From Orientallactaga sibirica (taxonomy: Eukaryota > Chordata > Mammalia > Rodentia > Dipodidae): 64,000 nt of DNA. Under the pieces are notes generated by a model that did not search any database, was not told where the DNA came from, and worked only from the letters and a program-made list of their open reading frames with translations. Within the stretch, counting starts at the first letter, position 1; each line of letters starts with the position of its first letter. The stretch is taken from NCBI GenBank assembly GCA_036365145.1, contig JAEOAD010000052.1:14197501-14261500 (forward strand), written 5' to 3'. Below, piece by piece: positions 1-10,852 of the stretch. Made by a program: the position numbers and the translations under genes.

Positions 1-805
1 CCAACTCTGACGTCCACTGACTTTGCTATTTCCAGTCCTCAAATGGACCTAGCACAATCTCCTCTGAGCTCCTAGCCTCTCTTGCGAGAGGCTTTTTGGA
101 GAGCTGCTCTCGAGTGGAACAAATACATTCAACCCCCTGCATGGCCCAGTGACTGGAGAAAGTGGGAGCCAACAAGATGAGTCAGCAGTTGAAAATAGCC
201 TGCCTGACACCAGCCAGCTTCTCTGAGCTCACAGCACCCTGAGGCCTTTTTCAGGGAACCTGTGCAGTCTGGGCATCCCCAGGGAAGGGCTGGCATGGAT
301 TTCCAGGGGCCAGCCAGTGTACCCCTTAATTTCTAACAGCAAGGCAGGTCCTTGAGAATTATTCACTCAGTTATTCAGCAAGCAGCCATTGAGCCCCGAT
401 ACTAGGAGTGACTCAGAGTTCGTGAGCTGCGGGGGATAAGGATGGTGGTGAGTCATGTGACACGCTCAGGGACGTGGTAGGGCACTGTACTGAGTGGGGT
501 GGGGAGGAAGGTTTGCACAGCCTTGGTGATCTGGGCAAATGGTTCAGAGGAAGACTTTCAGAAAGCAATCTGAGGAAACTGGCCTCGCTTCATCCAGAAG
601 GACACCTGGCTCCTGAGGGTCGTGGATTTGTATGATGCAAGAGCAGGAAGCCATCTTTGGCTGTGGAGACTGAGGAATGAGGCCCCTCAAGCACCAAGGT
701 GCTCTGTCCTCTGGGGGGAAGAGTAGCCTCTGGGCCCTGCTGATTCTGGTTTAGCTACTTTCTCTTCTGCAAGTGAAAGTCCAGCTTGTCATCAGAAGTG
801 CCATG
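1..805. other. Intron, no coding exon seen
   Basis: Intronic sequence downstream of the last visible exon. No open frame matching the next PLB1 exons was found on the minus strand. A weak MIR-like stretch may lie near 350-420. Nothing else is recognisable. Confidence 0.6.
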
Positions 806-1038
806 GGTCAGGCTCTGGAGATGGCATAGTGGCTAACAGCCAAAGGACCCTGGTTCAATTCCTCAGGACCCATGTCAGCCAGATGCATAAGGGGGTACAT
901 GCATCTGGAGTTCCTTTGCAGTGGCTAGAGGCCCTGGCACACCCATTTTCTCTCTTTCTCTCTCTCTCCCTCTCTGCCTCTTTCAAATAAATAAATAAAA
1001 ATTTTAAAAAAACTAAAAATTTTTTTTTTTAAAAAAAG
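806..1038 (+). repeat. tRNA-derived SINE (jerboa type)
   Basis: Shows the GGAGATGG head, AGCCAGATGCATAAG, TCTGGAGTTC, TTTGCAGTGGCTAGAGGCC, a CT-rich block and an AAATAAATAAATA tail. Mildly diverged in the head. Confidence 0.88.
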
Positions 1039-1357
1039 AAGTGCCATTAGTCTTGGGCTAGGCCTCTGGGAGGGATGGGGACAGTGTAGACAGGCCATGA
1101 GATAGACTTTAGCAGTGGCCTGATGACCCTTCCCGCATGCCTGGCTCCATTCCTAAGGCCTTCTCTCCCCTTCCTGGAGGATGAAGGGTATCTGTGGCTG
1201 CCATGGCAACAGAAGCAGGGTGGGATCCTACGTGGCACGAGGGAGGATACTGAGGCCTATATTGAGATGTCCCCTAGAAGGACCTTTCAGCTTAAAGCGT
1301 GGGGTGACCTCACCACACCGCACGCTCTACCCTGATGAGTGCTTATTTCCATCAGAC

Positions 1358-1458
1358 CTGAGGATTAGCCGGGGGCAGCTGACTTGAGGTTCCTTGTACA
1401 GCTCCCTCAATTTGATGATCTCAATCGCCTCCACCAGGTTCACAAAGGCCCTGGGCAC
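1358..1458 (-). CDS. PLB1: PLB1 window exon 24, repeat 2
   Basis: 101 nt. Acceptor TCCACAG, donor GTCTGAT. It encodes [20 protein letters not shown] then [13 protein letters not shown] and a split Arg, matching [23 protein letters not shown]. It is the last exon seen. The next exon should start with a base completing Arg and encode SLCPC-like sequence with the FTVV-QPFF block further on; I found neither in 1-1357. Confidence 0.96.
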
Positions 1459-4400
1459 CTGTGGAAAGGAAAGGAAAGGCGGCACTGGTCAGTCGGCGCG
1501 GCAGGGCGGCTCCAGCGTCTCACGTGGGCCTGGGGCTGATCTCTGGCTGGCACTCAGCTCTTCGCATTTCCGCCTGGCCCCGTTCTCTTTCTCCAGTCTT
1601 CCCTTCGCTCTTATCTTTGTCGTCCCGCCCCATGGATACCAGTGCCTGCACTGCTGGGGACAAGACAGAAGGAACCTGCCAGGGAGGTCACAGTGGAAGC
1701 CAGAGCTGCCAGCAGATTAGGTCTGAGGCCAAAGAGGAGGCTGGGGTGGCGCAGCTCCGAGGCCTATGGGTCCGCCCCTCGGTACCTCAGCATGGAGGAT
1801 GTCCAGGGCTGCCTTGATGTTGTCCGTGAAGTTCTGGGGAGAATAGTGGACCTGCCGACAGAGGAAGAATCTCCTGAGGCCCAGGCATCACCTTTCCTGA
1901 CAGGAGCGGGCTCTATCTGGACCCCTCCTCTCCCTGTGTTTCTCAGAATTAGCAATGTGGAAGAAGAGGGTTTGTCTTTGGGGCCCGGGCTCTGACCCCA
2001 ACCCCGTGGTCCTTGGGCTCATCGTGACTGTTCTTTCTTTTGCCACGAGCCATGGAACGCTCTGCATTAGTTCATTTCAAGTAGATGTGGAGCTTAGCTA
2101 AGGCATGTCACATCTCTACGCCCCTCTAAAATGGGGGTGCTGGAATGGATGACCTTGAGACCTACAGTGTGAACAGTGTCCAACTCGACTTCCTGCTCCC
2201 TTGTCCCTGTGCGGCCCTGTCTGAGCCGCATGTGCTCCCAAGCCAGTGCCTCAGGGTGGTAATGGGGGAGCAGGGGGCTTATGGATCCCCAAACATAAAT
2301 ATAGCTTCTTATTTTTCCTGATCTTTGTACCTGTGGGTTTTTAAAGATAAACTTTTTGTATGCATGTGTGTGATGTACGTGTACCTGTGTGTAAGTGTGG
2401 GTGTGTACATGCTATGGCACGTGTATGGCAGCCAGAGGAAACTTTCCGTGAGTCCTTGTCTTTCACCTTGATCGAGGTAGGGTCTCACTCTAGCCCAGGC
2501 TGACCTGGAATGCACTATGTAGTTTCAGGCTGGCCTCGAACTCACGGCAATCCTCCTACCTCTGCCTCCTGAGTGCAGGATCTCTTTTTGACATGCACTG
2601 TTGCAGACACCAGGCTAGCTGGCTGCTGCACTTATGAGATGCAGGCAGGCTGGGCTTATAGATGCTTGCTTCTGCGCCCAGGCTTTGTGTGGTTCCTGGG
2701 GATGTGAACTCTGCTTGCCACACTTGTGTAACAAGTGCTTTTACCCACTGAGCCATCACCCAACCCTGATGCCTACAGTCCTGAAACTTTTTTTTTGTTG
2801 TTTTTTGTTTTTCAAGGTAGGGTCTTGCTCCAGCCCAGGCTGACCTGAAACTCACTGTGTAGTCTCAGGCTGGCCTCGAAACTTTTTTTTTTTTTTTTAA
2901 GCAGTGGAACTCTTTCTCTGACTGAAATCTAACCAAGGGTTTTTATGAGACAGATGAAAGGTGTGTCACTCAGGGAGCGGGAGCTGGACCCGGGCCCAGG
3001 GTTGGAGATTCTCACCTGTTCCCAGCAGTCCCTCAGCTCCCCGTGGGTCCTTCTGATCTCAGCTTAAAAGTTCTTAGCCCTAGGTGGCTTTGATGCTTGG
3101 GAAAGTGGGCCGTGAGGGGCTGGAGGAGAAGGGCCTCCCATGGCCACTGCCCACAGTAAGATCACTTCTGCCTCCTCCGATTTCTCTGCGCACCCAGCCC
3201 CAGCCGGAAAGCCTCCTGCACTGTCCCCCTCCTCCCACCCCCAGAACTACGTGGTGATGTCTGTCCAATCTCTGGTGAGTCTCCGAGGTCCCCGAACTGA
3301 GGGACAGAGCCTGTATGTCACTTGCTACCGCCCAGCTCTGACTGGAGCACGGGGTTCAAGCACGGCGGAGACTCCGTTGGTTGGTCCTGAGGTGATTCTC
3401 TAGAGACCTTGGGGTTCTAGGAAGAATACAGGAGCCGCCCTAGAACAGCAGCCTTGACTGTGACTCTCAGGTGACACAGACCTGAACCTCGCTTCCTAGG
3501 AAATCACCTTCTCTCTCTACTGAGAGCGCCGAGGTGGAGAAGGCCGAGGCGGCCGAGCGTGGCAGAAAGGAGCTGACGTGACCACTGACGTGACCACCGT
3601 GAGCGTGATCAGGCTTTTTCTAGACTGTCACACACGCTGTTCTCAGTTTCTAGTGTGACAGCACCCGGCTTCCCTGAGAGGAGACTTCATCAGGATCCAT
3701 CTTCCAACCAACCCTGCTTGTCCTCTCTCCTGGCGGAGGACTGTCCTTTGGGGTCTCAGGGTTAGCTAATTCCCGGCTGGATCCATACCAAACCTGTGCC
3801 CCAGCTGTGCTGTCCAGGAGTCAGTGGCTAGCCGTGGAAGCCCTTCGGTGGGTGGTGAGTCCAAGGGAAGGGACCTGGGGACCTACCGGGTTACTGCAGG
3901 AGTCACAGAGATCATTGCCTCCTATAAACAGGGTGATTAGCTTCCAGTCCTTCTCAAAATGTATTGTCTGAAATGAATCAAAAACAAACAGGTAAGTTCC
4001 CGCCCCAGGGTCAAGTAGGGTAAATGCAAAGAATGCAACGCTCAAGGGTTGGGTCCTCCATGCCAGAGAGTTCCCATTTTCTGTTCTTTGTTTTTGGGGT
4101 CCTGATCGCCTAAATGTTTCCTTGCTGTAAGTGGAGTCCCTGGGCCTCCTGTGGCTCTGTGTACACAGCAGCACACAGTCAGTCTCCAGCCACCTGTGGG
4201 AGGAGTTGGGGAGCCCACTAAATCTGTCCATTGTCCCCATCAGGGCAAAGAGGTACGTGGGGGATTGGGAAGTAGATCCTGGCCCTGGGAAGGCAGGTTG
4301 TTCTAGAATCTCTGAAATCTGAAGTTGTAAATGTGCCTTATTGGAGTAAGGACCATCTTCCAAACTCGGGCATCCGCATGAGTTAAACTGAGCTGGAGAG

Positions 4401-7400
4401 GCTGGTGCAAGCAGCACAGCGGCTCCAAGCCCGTGCTCAGGGAGGATCTTGCCACATCTGGAATCGGCCTCCTTCAAGAGGGCCCTGGGGAAGTACTCGA
4501 AATCATCAATCAGTAATGGAAGAGACGTGGTCATACATATCCCATAAATTGCGGCTCATGGACAGCATGCCCTTCACAGCTTCTTATGTTGCCCCTGGCC
4601 TGCATAGCTTGGCTTCTCTGACCACTGCCTCTCAGAGGGTAGAAGGGAAAAATTTAAAAAATTCAGAAAAGTTTGACATGAGACATAGAAATATTTTTGA
4701 AGCTTCCTGCTAATAGACTCTGGAGTACATTGCTTTATACACAAAATAACCAATCCCTTTCCATGAGATTATTTTATCACCTGGAACCAGCTCCTATTGA
4801 GCACAGGCTTTTTCATCCGATAGAAAACTTCATGTTCATCTTTAGAACCCAGCTCAAACATTGCCATCCTCTTCCCTGCTCCTCCCAAGCAAGGAGGCCT
4901 GTTCCCTTTTCTGCCTTATGTAGATCTCTCTCTCTCCCTCTCTTTCTCGGTGTGTGTGTGTTTGTGTACAGGCACTTGTGCATATAGTGATTGGAGGACA
5001 ACTTTGGGGTATCTAGTCCTGGCCTCCCACTTTATTTGAGATACAGCTTCTCTTTGATGTTGTTGCCAGACAACAGGCCCTTGAATTTGGGACCATCACC
5101 ATTGTGTATTCAGATGACAGATGAGATCGTCTTCTCTCTGTGCCCTGCCCTTGATGTGCGCTCTGAGGAGCTCCAGTGGTCAGGCTTGCTCAGCAACTAT
5201 TCTTTTCTTTTGTTGTTTTTTTCAAGTTAGGGTCTTGTTCTAGCTCAGGCTGACCTGGAATTCACTATGTAGTTTCAGGGTGGCTTTGAACTCACTGTGA
5301 TCCTCCTACCTCTGCCTCCTGAGTGCTAGGATTAAAGACGTGCGCCATCACGCCTGGCTAGCAAGTGTTCTAATCACTGAGCAATCTTGCCAACCCTGAA
5401 TAGTCTGTTTATAAGGAACATGTCAAACGGTTTCTGAATCTTCATTCTTCATGCTGGCCTCCCCTCCCAAGCACCGGCAGGGAGCCCTGGAGTGTTTCAT
5501 TCTGCCATGTATTTTCAGCCCTAGGCTTGATGGTGATCCAGGCTTACTGTGTACAGCTGGCTGGCCGGCTGAACAAGTGAACATGAACCTTCTTTGCAGG
5601 AGAGCAGAGGTTCAGGGCTCAGATGTGCCCATTAGAAACCTGCCCTCCCCCCACCCTGCATTTCTCACTTTCCCGCTGGCTTTGCCCAGCTCCCATTCTG
5701 AGGAGTCCCCTCACCTTGAGTTCCTCAGACTCACCTGGTCAGACTTCATCAGGTTCACCAGCTTCCTGGCCTGGGCAACTAAGCCCCTGTGGGGACACAG
5801 AGCAGAGTGTTGAGTGAGGGCGGGGCCTGGGGAGAACTCTGCAGAGGGCTCCCAACAGCGCAGCAGAGTGGGTGGAGGCAGGACTGAAGGCCACCACACA
5901 GCAGCTGGGGGGAATGAGGGTGGCCTTCCAGGCCAGGGCTCTGCAAGGGTGACCGGCTGACTCTCAGTGGGACCTTTTTTTTTCTAACTGGTATGTCTGG
6001 TGATCTACTTTTTTTTCTCTTACAAGCCAGGCTTGTTCAAGGCAAACAGGTCTACCTAGGGATATTTCATGTCGTTCACAGCTCAGCACGTACCCATGGT
6101 GTAGACACCAGGACCTCAGCCTCCCTACCCTCAGGGTGACATGGACAAGAAGCATGGCTTGGCTCAGACACTCTGCTGTTTCTTGCTACCCATAGGAACA
6201 TGACGTGAATTCTTAGTTTAAAAAGACCCCAGGGCTGGGGATGTAGCTCAGTGGTCGAGTGCTTGCTTAACATTGGTAAGACCCTGGTTTGAGCCCTACG
6301 TACTGAGAAAAGAAAAGAAAAAAACCCTTTTGACACATGGAGATAAACTCATCTATTTTAGAGAATCATTGTGGGCAGTAAGTGAGCTTGGCAAAGCAGC
6401 CCCTGGGGTAAGAGCCAGACAGCACGGGTGTGAATCCTGCTTCTACCACTGAGCACCCCTGGGGCCTTGGCAGAATGCTTCTCCTTACAAATGCAGTTGT
6501 TTTCTTCTGTGACATAGGATGGCAGGTATGCCCGCTTCATGGGGTCATCGGGAGAACTAAGCGGGGTGTCACAGCAAGAACCTCATGCCTGGCATATGGC
6601 AAGCACCCTGTCACCATCTGTAAGGCACAGTGCCCAGCAGCAAACGTTGGTTGTCCTTCTTGTCCCTTCTTAACAACTAGCCCGTCAGCTCTAGGTAGGT
6701 GTCAGTGCCTGTGAGGGGACTTTCAGTCAGTCACCCTGCTTGAGGCTGGCTTTTCTCATGTGTCAATCTGACACTGTCGGGGCCGCTGCTCTGAACCTCG
6801 GTGTTAGCGCCCACAAGTCATGGGATTCTCCATCTCTCACAGCGATGGCACTGAACACCAGGTGGTGAACATGCTGAGATTCTGTAACTTGCTGTGTGAC
6901 CAGGAGGGGCTACAACCAGGCCTAGGATAAGCCTGCAGAACACAATGGCCAGACCCTAGGGTCAAGGTGATGCACCTGTTCAGGCCACGTGCTCTGTGCA
7001 GTAGTTTCAAGTGCAATTTGAGAGTCATAGACCCAACTCTTCTCTTCTATCAGCATTGCTTGTGTCCTTCCCAAGGCCTAGGGGAAGCAGGGCCAGAGAT
7101 CCAGGCCATACGGACATGTTGATTATGTCTACCCCATGCTCTGGACCCTGAGGGTTACTCCTGCATGGCTCCCTGATCTCGTCATGCTCAGCACTGCCTC
7201 TCCTGCCATGCTGCCAGCTGATACGTGCTAGAGAGAGGCAAATGTTTTCATACTAAAGCGAGTAATAAATCAGAAGTCTTTCATCCCTACCCTCACCAAA
7301 GGGAAAATTGGCCCCAGAATTCATTCTAAAACCTATTAGGTTTTGCACGATCCAGCTTTCCTATAGGGAATAAGCGAGAAAGCCACGCAGGTGGCTTAGA

Positions 7401-8208
7401 GCCCCAGGATGGCTGTGAGAGCTTGGAGAGCATCAGGGAAGGTAGGGACTACCCACAGGAATGCTTGGACCTCCATGGAAAAGCACGGCCTGTGTTTACT
7501 CGGGGAGGAAAATAGGATTCAACAGAAAGAGGTTTTATTTCGTCTTCCTTGATTTGGTGCGGTATTTACATGTTCACCAAGCAGGAGTCCCGAAGGCTCT
7601 GAATAGTATGACGGAGCCGGAGGACCCAGGAAGCTGACCTTCTAGGTCTTGGAGACCACAGAGCACTACCCAGTGAGCTCTGAGTTCACCACCGTCCTGC
7701 CCCAGAGCATGCCAGCCCACAGCTCACCAGAGCTTTTCTCCAAGGTGGCACTGAGCTTCCCAGGCGCCAGGAGAGGTGCCCAGTGTTGTCTCACCTCTTA
7801 GAGTCTGAGGCTTAGCAAGGCCAGCGAGGAAGTGGGGCTGCCCTCACTGTGACACAGGAAGGAGAGGGCAGAGCCCCAAATGCCCCTCTGCCAAGGCGGG
7901 GGCACTGAAATGCTAACAACTTGCACTTGGCATGAACTGTTTTCCACGGGCACGAAGATTACAGAGGAAGCCAGGTGATCTGCTCAGAGCATATGCAGGC
8001 ATGGGAGTTAATTTGGACTAGTTCCTGGGGTAGGGCTGGGAATGCAATCAGATGTCTGACAGCAAGGAACACTTCCAAGAAAACCCAGTCCGGGCTGGGC
8101 ATGGTGGCACACGCCTTTAATCCCAGCACTTGGGAGGCAGAGGTAGGAGGATCGCCTGAGTTCGAGGTCAGCCTGAGAATACAGAGTGAATTCTAGACCT
8201 TGCCTCAA

Positions 8209-8243
<35 letters not shown>

Positions 8244-9758
8244 ACAAACAAACAAACAAAAACCAAACAAACAACAATAAAAAATTGAAAACACAATCCT
8301 GACCCCTAAGCCAGGCCAAGCCTCTGAACCATCAGCTAAAACCTCAATCCAAGTCAAGCCCCTGGAGCCTTGCTCCCCTCCCCTCCCCGCCTCTCCCCTC
8401 CCCCAGGACACCCGTGCTCACCAAGATGTGGCTCCTGCCACAGCCTGGTTAAAGGCGGCTTTAGCAGAGTTTTCTTTTCCGGTACCAACAGAGAAGCCTT
8501 TCAAGGAAGGGTTGAATTCCCGGAGGATGTCTGGAAATATAAGAGAGATGTTGTCCATTAACCAGAAGCCATCTTTCGAGTCCCTTTTATCATTTTTCGG
8601 CAGAGTGTCACAGTGCAGCCCAGACTGGTCTCGAATGGGCGATCTTCCTGCCTTAGCCTCCTTCCGAGCTCTGGGATTCTGGGGGTGAGTCCACTACCAC
8701 AGCCAGCTTTCATGTTCCTTTCATGAGCACTATTGGGAGGGGTGGAGGACAAAGCAAGGTCCCCAATCCACAGCCTTGAACTAGCCCTGCTGTCCCCCAG
8801 CCTGGGAGTAAAACGTTGAACTGTCTGATACTTAAACATATATTCGTGCTACTTTCACTTTTGGTTAGAGAAGATTCTCTTTTCAGATTGTGGTGACCAC
8901 TGGGCTAACTCAGAACTCACCAAAGTGCTCAGAAGTGACAGCGGAATGTTCAGCACTAAGTGACACATCTCTATCACACCCTCCAAGGCTCAGGGGCCAA
9001 TGTGGAAGAGGAGGCAGACAGAATGTAAGATCTGGAGTTCCTTTGCAGAGACTAGAGGCCCTAGTGTTCCCTCTATCTCCCTCTCCCTCTTTCTCTTCCT
9101 CTCTCTCTCTCAGACATGGTGGCACACACCTTTAATCCCAGCACTTGGGATGCAGAGGTAGGAGGATCGCTGTGAGTTCAAGGCCAGCCTGAGACTACAG
9201 AGTGAATTCCAGGTTATCCTGGGCTAGTGAGAACCAAACTCAAAAAAAAAACAAAAACAAAAACAAAAACAAAAACAAAACCCTAAAAAAATATGTAAGA
9301 GCCAAAGGAAGAGGAGTGTTTAAAAAAAAAAAAAAAAAAAGTAAGAGCCAAAGGAAGGGAAGGAGTACTGTCTTCCTGACATGGTCATGGTACTAATGGT
9401 CTCACAGTGGCTGACACTACCTACACAAGACCTGCATAATAGGAGGAAAAAGTTATGACATCAAAATAGAAGAGAGACTGGTTGCAGTGAAGGAGGGATT
9501 TGGGAAGGTGAAAATAGAAGATGGTAGGAGGAAATTATGAACAGGTTATATTGTTTATATATATTTATGGAAGTTGCCAATAAAAAGTTTAAGCAAGGAC
9601 TGGAGAGATGGCTTAGTGGTTAAGGCACTTGCCTGAAAAGCCAAAGGACCCAGGTTCAATTCCCCAGGACCCACGTAAGCCAGATGCACAGGTGGCACAT
9701 GTGTCTGGAGTTCGTTTGCAGTGGCTGAAGGCCCTGATGTGCCCATTCCCTCTATTTA

Positions 9759-9793
<35 letters not shown>

Positions 9794-10804
9794 CAAATAA
9801 AAAAATTTAAAAAATTTAAGCAAAAAAATTAAAACTTAAATTTTTTTTAACAGACCAGACTTAGAATACAATAGGTACCTAAAAAAATATTACTGACTCA
9901 ATCCAACACTGGATTAAGTACCTTTCTTGTGAATTTTTGCCTTTTTCTACATACATAATGTTATATTGAGACATAATTCATGCTATAAAATCAACCAATT
10001 GAAAAATGTACTGTGACAGCTTTTAGTATATTCATACCATTATGTAACCTCCGCCACAAACAATTGAAGCAGTCCTCAGTCCCTCCAGCCCTGTGACAAC
10101 TACTCATTTACCCTGCCTCTGTAAAGATTTGCGTGTCCTACTGGACATTTCCTACAGATGAAACTGTGTGACACAATGTGTCACTTCTGGCTTCATTCAT
10201 TCACGTTTTCAAAGTTCACCATCTTCTTCCCTTCTACTGCTGAGAAGTATTCTTTGTACACGGAAACCATTGCACTTATTCTTCCTTCAGTTGACGTGTT
10301 GCTTCCCCTTCTCGAATGTTATACATAGGTGTTCATCGCGGCACCGTCCATGAGTCTCTGTGTAGACTTCTCTTGGTTAAAGCCAGGGGTGGAATTGCTG
10401 GATCAAATGGTACCCTGTGCAACCTTTTCAGGTGCTGCCAGGACTTTTTTTTTTTTTTTTTTTTTTTTTCCAAAACAGCTACACCATTTTATATTCCCAC
10501 CAGCGGCTTCTCCATATCCTAGAGAAACTCACCGTCCTTGTTTTAATCACAGTTATGCTTGTGGATAGAGAGTGGTGTCCCACTGTGGCTTTGATTTTCA
10601 CTGGTAGCTACTGGTAACCAGCATCTATTCAGGTGGTCATGGCCATGTCTTCGGGATCTTTAGATCTTCTGTCCACTTTTAATCAGGTTGTCTGTTTTAC
10701 TCCAGAGTTGTAAGAGCTCTTTATATTTTATAGACACAAGTTTCTAATTAGATTTATGGCTAGCAAATACTTTTTCCATTTGAATTTTCCCTTTCTTTCT
10801 TCTC

Positions 10805-10852
<48 letters not shown>

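Larger units (their letters stand above)
8831..9592 (+). repeat. Dispersed retroposon copy 3 (L1 3'-end-like), interrupted
   Basis: TCACTTTTGGTTAGAGAAG, CACCCTCCAAGGCTCAGGG, GTAAGAGCCAAAGGAAGGG and AAGTTGCCAATAAAAAG match copies at 11.6-12.7 and 25.1-26.2 kb. It starts later than those (5' truncated). A SINE plus B1 unit sits in it at 9031-9292 with ATGTAAGA on both sides. Confidence 0.8.

Noticed and set aside
1786..1833. Shorter exon 23 starting at NFTDN
   Set aside because: The upstream acceptor at 1852 gives VHYSPQ, which matches PLB1 and keeps the family length.
3821..4534. 237-codon minus-strand open frame as one protein
   Set aside because: Only 3887-3967 is coding (GGND exon with good AG/GT borders). 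The rest is intron read-through with no family resemblance.
9598..9640. tRNA genes from A and B box-like sequence
   Set aside because: The tRNA-like heads belong to SINEs: they continue into the SINE body and A-rich tail and lack a full cloverleaf.
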